A stretch of 64,000 nt of DNA from Chromobacterium aquaticum (lineage in GTDB: Bacteria; Pseudomonadota; Gammaproteobacteria; Burkholderiales; Chromobacteriaceae): NCBI RefSeq assembly GCF_021129195.1, contig NZ_JAJOHW010000100.1, positions 1 to 64,000 of the forward strand, given 5' to 3'. A model generated the notes under the pieces. It saw nothing but the letters and a program-made list of their open reading frames with translations. It was not told the origin of the DNA and did no database searches. Shown here in pieces: positions 45,348 through 53,532 of this stretch (its first letter is position 1; each line of letters begins with the position of its first letter). Made by a program: the position numbers and the translations under genes.

Positions 45348-45364
45348 TGAACCAGCTTGGTGCC
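45348..45364. promoter_or_regulatory. NtrC-binding site 1
   Basis: TGAACC-AGCTT-GGTGCC, 10 of 12 to the consensus TGCACC-N5-GGTGCA. About 62 bases upstream of the sigma54 element. Confidence 0.65.
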
Positions 45365-45377
45365 TGTACCGAAGTCG

Positions 45378-45394
45378 TGCACCAAAATGGGGCT
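45378..45394. promoter_or_regulatory. NtrC-binding site 2
   Basis: TGCACC-AAAAT-GGGGCT, 10 of 12 to consensus. Centre-to-centre 30 bases from site 1, about three helical turns, so dimers would lie on one face. Confidence 0.65.
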
Positions 45395-45480
45395 GATCTT
45401 GCGTTGCAGCGGTGCGCTGGTATGGATAATCTGTGTATATAAAGGTATTGAGGGCGGTCTTGGCCGCGAGGAGAGCTTGC

Positions 45481-45933
45481 ATGGATCAAATGACGCAGAT
45501 ATTGCAGCAGGCGCAGCGCCGGGCCGAAGAACAGGGTTTGCCCTATCGCGGCGCGCTGACGCCGCAGGAGGCGCACCAGTTGAAGCAGGCGCTGCCGGAG
45601 GCGACCTTGCTGGACGTGCGCAGCGCGGCGGAATGGCAGTTCGTCGGCGTGGTGCCCTATGCCCAGCGGCTGGAGTGGCGAAGCTTTCCCGGAATGCAGC
45701 CTAATCCGCGTTTCATCGAGCAATTGCAGGAGATGCTGCCCAAGGATGGGATACTGATGCTGATGTGCCGCTCCGGCGTGCGCTCGGACGAAGCCGCGCG
45801 CCTGGCCGCCGCCGCCGGTTATACCGAGGCCTACAACGTGCTGGAAGGTTTCGAGGGCGATAAGGACGCGGCGGGGCATCGCGGCGCGCTGGGCGGCTGG
45901 AAGGCGCGCGGCCTGCCCTGGCAGCAGGGCTGA
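45481..45933 (+). CDS. rhodanese-like sulfurtransferase
   Basis: 150 residues with a single rhodanese domain: LLDVRSAAEW, and the active-site loop CRSGVRS with the persulfide-carrying Cys at about 98. A helical N-terminal extension (about 1-30) precedes it. No signal peptide, so cytosolic. ATG 45481 follows GAGGAG. Divergent from glnA; the NtrC boxes lie between them, so nitrogen control of this gene cannot be excluded. Confidence 0.88.
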   Translation: MDQMTQILQQAQRRAEEQGLPYRGALTPQEAHQLKQALPEATLLDVRSAAEWQFVGVVPYAQRLEWRSFPGMQPNPRFIEQLQEMLPKDGILMLMCRSGVRSDEAARLAAAAGYTEAYNVLEGFEGDKDAAGHRGALGGWKARGLPWQQG

Positions 45934-46030
45934 GGTGGCGGCAAGCGGCGCGACGTGGTTGATGTTTGCCGTGTTCCACGGCAAAGTGTCGTTCTGGCGC
46001 CGCTCGCTTGCGAGCAAGACGGCGAGAGCC

Positions 46031-46086
46031 GCCAACAAAACCCAGCCGGAGTCCGCGTGTTTGCCTGGCGGCGAGGTTTTGTTAGC
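46031..46086. repeat. inverted repeat upstream of aroE
   Basis: GCcAACAAAACC at 46031-46042 and GGTTTTGTTaGC at 46075-46086 pair over 11 of 12 bases around a 32-base loop. Lies 45 bases before aroE; no T-run. Role unknown. Confidence 0.5.
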
Positions 46087-46130
46087 CGCTTTTATATACA
46101 TAACATGCCGACATTTTGGAAAGCTGACTC

Positions 46131-46952
46131 ATGACCGACCGTTACGCCGTTATCGGCAATCCCGTTTCCCATAGCCAGTCGCCCTTCATTCATAACGAAT
46201 TCGCCAGCGCGACCGGGCAGGACATCAGCTACGACAAGCTGTTCGCCGAGCTGGGGCAATTCAACGGGGTGGTGTCCGAATTCGTCGCCGCCGGCGGCAA
46301 GGGTTTGAACATCACGCTGCCGTTCAAGGGCGACGCTTACCGCTTCGCCAATGAAGTGACCGAGCGCGCGCGCGCCGCCGAAGCGGTCAACACCTTGAGC
46401 TTCCGCGACGGCAAGGCCTATGGCGACAATACCGACGGCGTCGGCCTGGTGCGCGACATCGTTGATAATCTGGACTACCCGATCGCCGGCGCCAAGGTGC
46501 TGATCCTGGGCGCGGGCGGCGCGGTGCGCGGCGTGCTGGAACCCATCCTGGCGCAAAAGCCGGCCGCCTTGACCATCGCCAACCGCACCCTGATCAAGGC
46601 CGAGGCGCTGGCGCATCACTTCGCGCCCTGGGGCAAGGTGGAGGCCATAGGCTACGAGCAGTTGAAGGGACGCAGCTTCGACATCGTGATCAATGCGACA
46701 TCGACCAGCCTCAGCAATGAACTGCCGCCGATTCCCTACGGCCTGTTCACGGCTCGCACCCTGGCTTACGACATGGTGTACAGCAAGGGCCTGACCCCTT
46801 TCCTGCAGCGCGCGCAGGCGGAAAACGCCGGCATGCTGGCCGATGGCCTGGGCATGCTGGTGGAGCAGGCGGCGGAATCCTTCGCCATCTGGCGCGGCGT
46901 GGAGCCGGCCACTCGCAAAGTGACCAATATGCTGCGGGAAGTGCTGGCCTGA
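46131..46952 (+). CDS. aroE: shikimate dehydrogenase
   Basis: NADP-dependent reduction of 3-dehydroshikimate. 273 residues. Substrate-binding SHSQSPFIHNEF, catalytic Lys in NITLPFKGDAY and Asp in DNTDGVGLVRDI, nucleotide-binding GAGGAVRGVL. Family-typical start MTDRYAVIGNPVSHSQSP. Followed 113 bases later by mtgA; the aroE-mtgA pair is common in betaproteobacteria. Confidence 0.97.
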   Translation: MTDRYAVIGNPVSHSQSPFIHNEFASATGQDISYDKLFAELGQFNGVVSEFVAAGGKGLNITLPFKGDAYRFANEVTERARAAEAVNTLSFRDGKAYGDNTDGVGLVRDIVDNLDYPIAGAKVLILGAGGAVRGVLEPILAQKPAALTIANRTLIKAEALAHHFAPWGKVEAIGYEQLKGRSFDIVINATSTSLSNELPPIPYGLFTARTLAYDMVYSKGLTPFLQRAQAENAGMLADGLGMLVEQAAESFAIWRGVEPATRKVTNMLREVLA

Positions 46953-47065
46953 CGCTCGCCGGGTCCGGCGGGTCCGGACCCATAGACACAAGGCGTCGCT
47001 TTCCCCTCCCGCGGTTTGAATCCCAATCCCCCTTGCCCTGCGAGGGGGCTCGCTTTGCGAGTCAG

Positions 47066-47752
47066 ATGATGCGTCTTTTCCTGAAAGTGCTGGCGGCCCT
47101 GATGGCCGCCTTTCTGCTGTATAACCTGTGGATCTTCGGCCATATCGTCTATTGGCGCGGCCACAATCCGGCGGCCAGTTCTTTCATGAACGAGCAGCTG
47201 GCCAAGCTGCAGCAGGATGACCCCGAGGCCGAGCTGCGCCACAAATGGGTGAGTTATGAGCAGATCTCGCCCAATCTCAAGCGCGCGCTGATCGCATCCG
47301 AGGACGCCAAGTTCGTCGACCACGAAGGTTTTGACTGGGACGGCATCGAGGCCGCGTTCGAGAAGAACCTGAAGAAGGGCAAGATCGTCGCCGGCGGCTC
47401 CACCATCAGCCAGCAGTTGGCCAAGAATCTGTTCCTGTCCAGCAGCAAGACGCCATGGCGCAAGCTGGAGGAAGCCTTGATCACGGTGATGCTGGAAACG
47501 GTGCTGGACAAGCGGCGCATCTTCGAGATCTACCTGAACGTGATCGAATGGGGCAACGGCGTGTTTGGCGCCGAGGCGGCGTCGCGCCATTACTATCGTT
47601 CGAGCGCGGCGCGGCTGTCGTCGGCGCAGGCGGCCAAACTGGCCGCGATGGTGCCCAATCCGCGTTATTACGACAGCCATCGTGGCGCGCCCGGTCTGGC
47701 GCGCAAGACCCGCATCATCCAGCGGCGCATGGCTTACGTGGAGCTGCCCTGA
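47066..47752 (+). CDS. mtgA: monofunctional biosynthetic peptidoglycan transglycosylase
   Basis: Glycosyltransferase family 51 enzyme polymerising lipid II. 228 residues: one N-terminal transmembrane helix (about 3-28), then the GT51 domain with the catalytic Glu in ASEDAKFVDHEGFD and the GGSTISQQLAKNLFLS motif. ATG 47066 or 47069 follow GCGAGTCAG weakly; a TTG 33 bases upstream lacks support. Confidence 0.94.
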   Translation: MMRLFLKVLAALMAAFLLYNLWIFGHIVYWRGHNPAASSFMNEQLAKLQQDDPEAELRHKWVSYEQISPNLKRALIASEDAKFVDHEGFDWDGIEAAFEKNLKKGKIVAGGSTISQQLAKNLFLSSSKTPWRKLEEALITVMLETVLDKRRIFEIYLNVIEWGNGVFGAEAASRHYYRSSAARLSSAQAAKLAAMVPNPRYYDSHRGAPGLARKTRIIQRRMAYVELP

Positions 47753-47949
47753 TCCCTGGGGCGCAATTGGAGCCGCGGGCGGGCGCATGTTACAATCGCG
47801 ACTTTCTTCAAGTGCGCCGTGCGCTAGGCATGGCGGCTACACATGGACTTACCCAGTTACCCCGTAATCCAATCCCGATTTACCGTTAGAGAATAAAGCC
47901 CGCCTCCGACCGCCCGCGCCGCGCGCCATCGAGGCGGAAGGAGACGTGC

Positions 47950-49389
47950 ATGACGGTTGCCTTCAAGCAACAATCCGCCGATCGTCTGCAAGAAAGCCTG
48001 GCCCTGGTGCAGCGCCTGATCGAGCGCCAGCGGCAGTTGGAAGATCTGGTATCCCGTCCGGAGGCGAGCGAACCGCCGACGGATCCGTTGGCCCCGCATT
48101 ACAATCTGGAAGCGCTGCGCCTGAAGCTGGAGCAACTGCATCCGGCCGATGTCGCGCATATCCTGGAAGCCTTGCCGCTGGAAGAACGCCTGCTGGTCTG
48201 GGACCAGGTGGACGGCGCGCGCGACGGCGCCATCCTGCTGGAGGTGTCAGACGCGGTCAGGGAATCGCTGATCGAAGTGATGGAGCACGGCGAGCTGGTC
48301 AACGCCGCCGAGCAGTTGGACGCCGACGAACTGGCCGAGTTGGCGCCGGACATGCCGCGCCAGGTGGTGTACGAAGTGATGGGCGGCCTGGACGAGGAAG
48401 AGCGCGCCCAGCTGCAGTCGGCCTTGTCCTACGATGAAGACAAGGTTGGCGCGCTGATGGATTTCGACCTGGTCAAGATCCGCGCCGACGTCAGTTGCGA
48501 GGTGGTGCTGCGCTATCTGCGCCGCTTCGATGAACTGCCGGCCCACACCGACAAGATTTTCGTCATCGACGAGCAGGGGCTGTTGATGGGCGTGTTGTCC
48601 ATCCGCAAGCTGCTGGTGTCCGATCCCGACGCGCTGGTGTCCGAGGTGATGGCCACCGAACTGGTCAGCTTCAATCCGGACGAAGACGCCGCTGACGCGG
48701 CGCTGGCCTTCGAGCGTTACGACTTGATCACCGCGCCGGTGGTGGACGAGGCCGGCAAGCTGATCGGCCGGCTGACCGTGGACGAGATGGTGGATGTGAT
48801 CCGGGAGGAATCCGACAGCGAAGTGCTGAACCTGGCCGGTCTGAAAGAGGAAGAAGACCTGTTCGCGCCGGTGATCGATTCGGTGAAGAACCGCTGGGCC
48901 TGGCTGGCGATTAATCTGTGCACTGCCTTCGTCGCCTCGCGCGTGATCGGTGTATTCGAGCATTCCATTTCCCAGTTGGTGGCGCTGGCGGCGCTGATGC
49001 CCATCGTCGCCGGCATTGGCGGCAACTCCGGCAATCAGACCATCACCATGATCGTGCGCGCGCTGGCGATGGGACAGATGCAGCTGAACCAGGCCTGGCG
49101 GCTGTGGCGCAAGGAGTTGCGGGTCAGCATGATCAACGGCGTGTTGTGGGGCAGTGTGATCGGCAGCGTGGCCTGGCTGCTGTACGGCAGCTTCTCGCTG
49201 GGGCTGGTGATGTTGGGCGCGATGTTGCTCAACCTGATGCTGGCCGCCACCATGGGCGTGCTGATTCCCTGCCTGATGCAGCGTTCCGGTCGCGATCCGG
49301 CGCTGGGCTCCAGCGTGCTGATCACCGCCTGCACTGATTCCGGCGGCTTCTTCATCTTCCTGGGTCTGGCCACCCTGTTCCTGTTGTGA
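47950..49389 (+). CDS. mgtE: magnesium transporter MgtE
   Basis: 479 residues: helical N-domain (about 1-160) with MgtE repeats (LHPADVAHILEALP), two CBS domains (about 165-290) that sense Mg2+, and five transmembrane helices forming the pore (PIVAGIGGNSGNQT). GGAAGGAG precedes the ATG. The 197-base upstream stretch may contain a regulatory leader but no known riboswitch was recognised. Confidence 0.95.
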   Translation: MTVAFKQQSADRLQESLALVQRLIERQRQLEDLVSRPEASEPPTDPLAPHYNLEALRLKLEQLHPADVAHILEALPLEERLLVWDQVDGARDGAILLEVSDAVRESLIEVMEHGELVNAAEQLDADELAELAPDMPRQVVYEVMGGLDEEERAQLQSALSYDEDKVGALMDFDLVKIRADVSCEVVLRYLRRFDELPAHTDKIFVIDEQGLLMGVLSIRKLLVSDPDALVSEVMATELVSFNPDEDAADAALAFERYDLITAPVVDEAGKLIGRLTVDEMVDVIREESDSEVLNLAGLKEEEDLFAPVIDSVKNRWAWLAINLCTAFVASRVIGVFEHSISQLVALAALMPIVAGIGGNSGNQTITMIVRALAMGQMQLNQAWRLWRKELRVSMINGVLWGSVIGSVAWLLYGSFSLGLVMLGAMLLNLMLAATMGVLIPCLMQRSGRDPALGSSVLITACTDSGGFFIFLGLATLFLL

Positions 49390-49394
49390 CGACC

Positions 49395-50216
49395 ATGTTG
49401 ACGATAGCCGAGGCGCTGCGCCTCTACCCCTTGCCCCGTCTGGAAGCGCGCATGCTGTTGCAGCAGGCGGCGCCGGCGCTGACTCACGCTCGCATCGTGG
49501 CCTATCCCGAACAGGCGTTGAGCGCCGAAGAAGAGGCGAATTTTCGCGTGCTGGCCGCCAGGCGCGCCGCCGGCGAGCCGGTGGCCTATCTGATCGGCCG
49601 GCGCGAATTTTACGGTCGCGACTTTACCGTGGGGCCGCAGGTATTGATTCCGCGTCCGGAAACCGAGCACTTGATCGAAGCGGCGCTGCAGCGGTTTGGC
49701 GGCCGTGCCGCCCGCGTCGTCGACCTGGGCACCGGCAGCGGCGCCATCGCGACGACGCTGGCGCTGGAAGCACCGGAGTGGCGAGTCCGCGCAGTGGATT
49801 TGTCGCCGGAGGCGCTGACCATCGCGCGCGGCAACGCCGAACGCCTGGGGGCGCAAGTCGAGTTTCATCAAGGCAGCTGGTACCAAGCGCTGCCCGCGGA
49901 CGCGGTCTTCGATCTCATCGTGTCCAATCCGCCCTATATCCGCTCGGATGACGAACATCTGGGGCAGGGGGATGTGCGCTTCGAGCCGCGAATGGCGCTG
50001 ACCGACGAGGCCGACGGGCTGGCCTGCCTGCGCGAGATCGCCGCCGGCGCGCCTAGGCACTTGCTGCCGGGCGGCTGGTTGATGGTCGAACACGGCTACG
50101 ACCAGGGGCCGGCGGTACGTGGCCTGTTCGCCGCCGCCGGCTTGCAGCAGGTGGAAACCATTGTCGATCTGGCGGGTCTGGATCGAATCACCCTTGCAAT
50201 GATGAAAGCTGACTGA
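49395..50216 (+). CDS. prmC: release factor glutamine methyltransferase
   Basis: Methylates the GGQ glutamine of release factors RF1 and RF2. 273 residues: N-terminal helical domain, Rossmann SAM-binding DLGTGSGAIA, and the catalytic NPPY in SNPPYIRSD. ATG 49395 is taken; a GTG at 49386 overlapping the mgtE stop would add three residues. prfA is not adjacent, which is less common. Confidence 0.95.
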   Translation: MLTIAEALRLYPLPRLEARMLLQQAAPALTHARIVAYPEQALSAEEEANFRVLAARRAAGEPVAYLIGRREFYGRDFTVGPQVLIPRPETEHLIEAALQRFGGRAARVVDLGTGSGAIATTLALEAPEWRVRAVDLSPEALTIARGNAERLGAQVEFHQGSWYQALPADAVFDLIVSNPPYIRSDDEHLGQGDVRFEPRMALTDEADGLACLREIAAGAPRHLLPGGWLMVEHGYDQGPAVRGLFAAAGLQQVETIVDLAGLDRITLAMMKAD

Positions 50217-50977
50217 TGTGGTTTAAGTTGTCCTGTCTGCGCCGGCTGTGGCCGGCGTTGTTGTTATCGCCGCTGGCGTTTCTGCTGGCGATATCGCCGG
50301 ATTGCAATCGCGAGTTGTTCCTGATCTTGCACGAGGCCGGCCGCGTCGCGCCCGGCGCGTTCTGGCGCCTGTTGAGCGTATTGGGCGATTGGCCCACGGT
50401 GCTGGCCCTGCTGCTGGCCTTGAGCTGGCGGCGGCCGGACAAGCTGCCGGCCTTGCTGGCCGGCTGTGGCATGGGCGTGTTTCTGGCCATCGTGCTCAAG
50501 GCTGGCTTTGCCGAGCCGCGGCCGCCGCTGGTGCTGCCGCCGGGCTCGGTGCAATTGCTGGATGATCTGCCCGGCAATGGTTCCTTCCCGTCCGGCCACG
50601 CGATGGCGTCGGCGACGCTGGCGAGCTTTCTTTACTATTCCGGCATGCTGCGCCGGGGCGTGGTGCTGACGACGGTGGTGATCTTGGTGATGCTGTCGCG
50701 CTTGGCGATAGGCGTGCATTGGCCATTGGATGTGGCCGTGGGCGCGTTGCTGGGATGGGCCGCGATGTACGCCGCCTGCGTTTGGGCCTGGCCACGGGGC
50801 TGGCCGGAGGAGTTGAGCGCGCGCGTGCAGATGGCGCTGTTGGCGCCGCTGGCCGGGCAGTTGCTATGGCTGTTGTACAAGTCCGGCAGTCATGAGGAAT
50901 ATGCGCTGAGGTTGGCGCTTTGTGCGCTGGTGCTGGCGGCGGGGTGCTGGCGCTGGCGGCGTTTGCGTCAGGTCTGA
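50216..50977 (+). CDS. PAP2-family phosphatase
   Basis: 253 residues, about six membrane helices. All three phosphatase motifs are present: KAGFAEPRP (K-x6-RP), PSGH in FPSGHAMAS, and SRLAIGVHWPLD (SR-x5-H-x3-D). Probably dephosphorylates undecaprenyl pyrophosphate or phosphatidylglycerol phosphate. Starts within the prmC stop (TGATG). Confidence 0.9.
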   Translation: MWFKLSCLRRLWPALLLSPLAFLLAISPDCNRELFLILHEAGRVAPGAFWRLLSVLGDWPTVLALLLALSWRRPDKLPALLAGCGMGVFLAIVLKAGFAEPRPPLVLPPGSVQLLDDLPGNGSFPSGHAMASATLASFLYYSGMLRRGVVLTTVVILVMLSRLAIGVHWPLDVAVGALLGWAAMYAACVWAWPRGWPEELSARVQMALLAPLAGQLLWLLYKSGSHEEYALRLALCALVLAAGCWRWRRLRQV

Positions 50978-50999
50978 GGCGAGCGCGGGGGGGTATCAA

Positions 51000-51028
51000 G
51001 ACAAAGGCGGCCATGGGCCGCCTTTGTC
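51000..51028. terminator. bidirectional terminator between PAP2 and slyD
   Basis: GACAAAGGCGGCC-atg-GGCCGCCTTTGTC; 13-bp perfect stem with T-rich end. Confidence 0.75.
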
Positions 51029-51094
51029 GAAATCGGGCCGGCGCGCCGGCAAAAGCATTACAATGACGCCATGCCGGTTATGCCTGCGGCCTGA

Positions 51095-51574
51095 TCAATG
51101 ATGGTGGCCGTGTTCGCCGTGGGCGTGGCCATGGCTGACTTCGTCGGCGCTGGCGGCGCGGACTTCCACCACCTTGGCGGCGAAGCGAATGCTCTGGCCG
51201 GCCAGCGGGTGGTTGGCGTCGACCACGGCCTTGCCGTCGGCGATATCGGTGACGCGGAACAGCAGCACATCGCCGGTTTCCGGATCATCGGCTTCGAACA
51301 TCATGCCGACTTCGACGTCTGCCGGGAATACGTCCAGATCTTCCACGCGGATCAGTTCTTCTTCCGGGTCGCCGAAAGCATCGTCAGGCGTCATCTTGAC
51401 ATCGATGGAGTCGCCAACGGCCTTGCCTTCCAACGCTTCTTCCACCAGCGGGAAGATGCCGTCGTAGCCACCGTGCAGATAGCTGATCGGCTCTTCGGTC
51501 TTGTCGAGGAGGTTGTTGTCAGCGTCGAACATCTCGTAGTGGAGGGTAACGACGGTGTTTTTGGAGATTTGCAT
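51095..51574 (-). CDS. slyD: SlyD-like FKBP-type peptidyl-prolyl isomerase
   Basis: 159 residues. FKBP domain split by an IF insert (GGYDGIFPLVEEALEGKAVGD...), then a His-rich metal-binding tail (HGHAHGEHGHHH). In E. coli SlyD the tail delivers nickel for hydrogenase; the tail here is short and free of Cys. Chaperone and isomerase role in the cytosol. Divergent from roxA. Confidence 0.93.
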   Translation of the reverse strand: MQISKNTVVTLHYEMFDADNNLLDKTEEPISYLHGGYDGIFPLVEEALEGKAVGDSIDVKMTPDDAFGDPEEELIRVEDLDVFPADVEVGMMFEADDPETGDVLLFRVTDIADGKAVVDANHPLAGQSIRFAAKVVEVRAASADEVSHGHAHGEHGHHH

Positions 51575-51711
51575 GAGTGCGGATCCGTGAAGGAAGGTAA
51601 ATAAAGCGGATGGCGGCGCGGGGCAGCCATCTAAAGCGTTTCAGCTGCGCCGCTATCGCGCGCATCCCATATTGTAAACCATTGCCGGGCGTTTCAGCCC
51701 GTGAAACTGCC

Positions 51712-52845
51712 ATGAACACAACAACATTGCTGGGCGGCATGTCGCCCGAACAATTCCTTGCCGAGTACTGGCACAAGAAGCCGCTGCTGATACGTGGCGC
51801 GCTGACCGATGTCGGTCCGCTGGCGGACTTTTCCGTGTTGTCGCAATTGGCGACCCGCGAAGACGCCGAATCGCGCCTGATCGAATACCGCAACGACCGC
51901 TGGAGCCTGGAGCGTGGCCCGTTCCGTCCGGCGCGTTTCCGCCGTCTGCCGGAAACGGATTGGACCCTGCTGGTGCAGGGTGTCAATCAGCACTTGCCGC
52001 ATATCGACGAGATCCTGTGGCGCTTCAACTTCATTCCTTATGCGCGGCTGGATGATTTGATGATCAGCTACGCGCCGCCGGGCGGTACCGTCGGCCCGCA
52101 CTTCGATGCCTACGATGTGTTCCTGCTGCAGGTGGGCGGTCGCAAGCGCTGGCAGATCTCCACCCAGCACGACGATGATTTCATCGAAGACGCGCCGATC
52201 CGGGTGCTGAAGGACTTCCGCTGCGAGCAGGAGTTCGTGCTGGAACACGGCGACATGCTCTACTTGCCGCCCAAGTGCGCTCATCACGGCGTGGCGCTGG
52301 ATCCAGGCATGACCTATTCGATCGGTTTCCGCGCGCCGCCGGCGCAAGAGCTGGCGACGCAATTCCTGGTGCATCTGCAGGACCGGCTTTGCGTGGACGG
52401 CGTGTACGCCGATCCTGGCCTGCGACTGCAGCAGGATCCTGCCCGCATCGGCGATGACATGATCGATCAGGTCAGCCGCCTGCTGGAACAGGTGCGCTGG
52501 GACCGCGCGACGGTGGGTGATTTCCTTGGGCATTACCTGACCGAACCCAAGGCGCATGTTTTTTACGATGCTCCCGAAGACGAACTGGACGAAGACGAAT
52601 TCGAGCAGGCGGCGGTGGAGCAGGGTTTGGTGCTGGACCGCAAGAGCCAGATTCTGTTCTGCGGCGAAGATTTCTATTGCAATGGCGAGAAACTGGACAC
52701 GGTGGCAGCGGATGCGGCGGCCTGGCGCGGGTTTGCCAATGCCAGAAGCATCGATGGAGTCGCGCTTAGCGTCGGCATGCGGGAATGTTTATACGAGGGA
52801 TACCTGGCAGGCTATTGGCATCTCGCGATGAATGTAGCAAAATAG
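51712..52845 (+). CDS. roxA: ribosomal protein uL16 3-hydroxylase (RoxA/YcfD-type)
   Basis: 2-oxoglutarate/Fe(II) oxygenase of the JmjC-cupin type that hydroxylates an Arg of ribosomal protein L16. 377 residues. Iron ligands HFD in GPHFDAYDVFLLQVGGRKRWQIS and a distal His in PPKCAHHG; a winged-helix-like C-terminus follows. ATG 51712 (MNTTTLLGGMSPEQFL). A terminator at 52896 closes the transcript. Confidence 0.92.
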   Translation: MNTTTLLGGMSPEQFLAEYWHKKPLLIRGALTDVGPLADFSVLSQLATREDAESRLIEYRNDRWSLERGPFRPARFRRLPETDWTLLVQGVNQHLPHIDEILWRFNFIPYARLDDLMISYAPPGGTVGPHFDAYDVFLLQVGGRKRWQISTQHDDDFIEDAPIRVLKDFRCEQEFVLEHGDMLYLPPKCAHHGVALDPGMTYSIGFRAPPAQELATQFLVHLQDRLCVDGVYADPGLRLQQDPARIGDDMIDQVSRLLEQVRWDRATVGDFLGHYLTEPKAHVFYDAPEDELDEDEFEQAAVEQGLVLDRKSQILFCGEDFYCNGEKLDTVAADAAAWRGFANARSIDGVALSVGMRECLYEGYLAGYWHLAMNVAK

Positions 52846-52895
52846 CCACAGAAATTGTTCGGATGCGCAAGTGATATCGACAAATTCTGGCCTCA

Positions 52896-52921
52896 AGGAC
52901 GGGGGTAAACGCCCGTTTTTG
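52896..52921 (+). terminator. roxA terminator
   Basis: ACGGGgG-taa-aCGCCCGT followed by TTTT, 52 bases after the stop. Confidence 0.65.
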
Positions 52922-53002
52922 TGGCTATGCTGCTTTGCGGAAGAGGATTATGGGCAAAGGTGTTTTTTTGGAATTTTGCCCCCTATACAGCCTTTTTATT
53001 CG

Positions 53003-53011
53003 TGATACAAT
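53003..53011 (+). promoter_or_regulatory. extended -10 of the H.8-like lipoprotein gene
   Basis: TGATACAAT, extended -10 type, about 95 bases before the ATG; the -35 (TATACA, 16-base spacing) is weak. Confidence 0.5.
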
Positions 53012-53105
53012 TTGCGCACTGATGGATTTTCAGTCGCCCGGCTTATTTCGAAGACCGTGCGATAACTGACGTCTTGTTCAACTTATCCTCAAAGGTAATG
53101 AAAAA

Positions 53106-53309
53106 ATGAAACAGTCGCTCCTCGTTGCTGCCCTGCTGGCTGTAGCCCTGTCCGCTTGCGGTAAGAAAGCTGAAGCTCCGGCTGAAGCTTCCGCTCCTGC
53201 TGTTGAAGCATCCGCTCCGGCTGCTGCTCCGGCATCCGCTCCGGCTGCTGAAGCTTCCGCTCCGGCTGCTGCTTCCGCTCCGGCTGCTGAGGCTTCCGCT
53301 GCCAAGTAA
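53106..53309 (+). CDS. Lip/H.8-like Ala-Pro-Glu-rich lipoprotein
   Basis: 67 residues. Lipoprotein signal MKQSLLVAALLAVALSAC with Cys18, then GKKAEAPAEAS and imperfect repeats of the types SAPAAEA and EASAPAA, ending AAK. The layout matches the neisserial Lip (H.8) antigen, a short outer-membrane lipoprotein made of AAEAP repeats. A three-codon reading frame (ATG AAA AAA TGA) overlaps its start codon. No paired enzyme nearby. Function in Neisseria is host interaction and lysozyme inhibition; here unknown. Confidence 0.82.
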   Translation: MKQSLLVAALLAVALSACGKKAEAPAEASAPAVEASAPAAAPASAPAAEASAPAAASAPAAEASAAK

Positions 53310-53323
53310 TTCTTGGCCAGCGA

Positions 53324-53352
53324 CAAAAAAACCGGCTATGGCCGGTTTTTTT
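53324..53352. terminator. terminator of the H.8-like gene
   Basis: AAAAAAACCGGC-tat-GGCCGGTTTTTTT, 15 bases after the stop. Confidence 0.85.
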
Positions 53353-53358
53353 GTGTCT

Positions 53359-53417
53359 GTAGCAAATAGAAAATAGTGTGTTGCAACATGAAAACAACAC
53401 TATTGTCTGTTTGCTAC
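53359..53417. repeat. 59-bp AT-rich near-perfect hairpin
   Basis: GTAGCAAAtAGAaAATAGTGT... pairs with ...ACACTATTGTCTGTTTGCTAC: about 21 of 23 positions apart from a 2-base insertion, around an 11-base loop with its own TTGCAA. Much more AT-rich than surroundings. Lies between two terminators; see findings. Confidence 0.75.
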
Positions 53418-53483
53418 AAAGCGTTACATTTTGCTTGACGATGGGCTGCTTGTTCCCGTCGGCGTTTAAGTAAATTGAAGGCG

Positions 53484-53513
53484 CAAAAAAAGCCCGCAAT
53501 AGCGGGCTTTTTT
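53484..53513. terminator. bamC terminator
   Basis: AAAAAAAGCCCGC-aata-GCGGGCTTTTTT; runs on both sides. Confidence 0.88.
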
Positions 53514-53532
53514 ATCGCGCGCTAATCCGCGC

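Noticed and set aside
53106-53309. Phase-variable simple-sequence tract in the H.8-like gene
   Set aside because: Repeats are imperfect and their units are multiples of three, so slippage would change length but not frame; no homopolymer tract is present.
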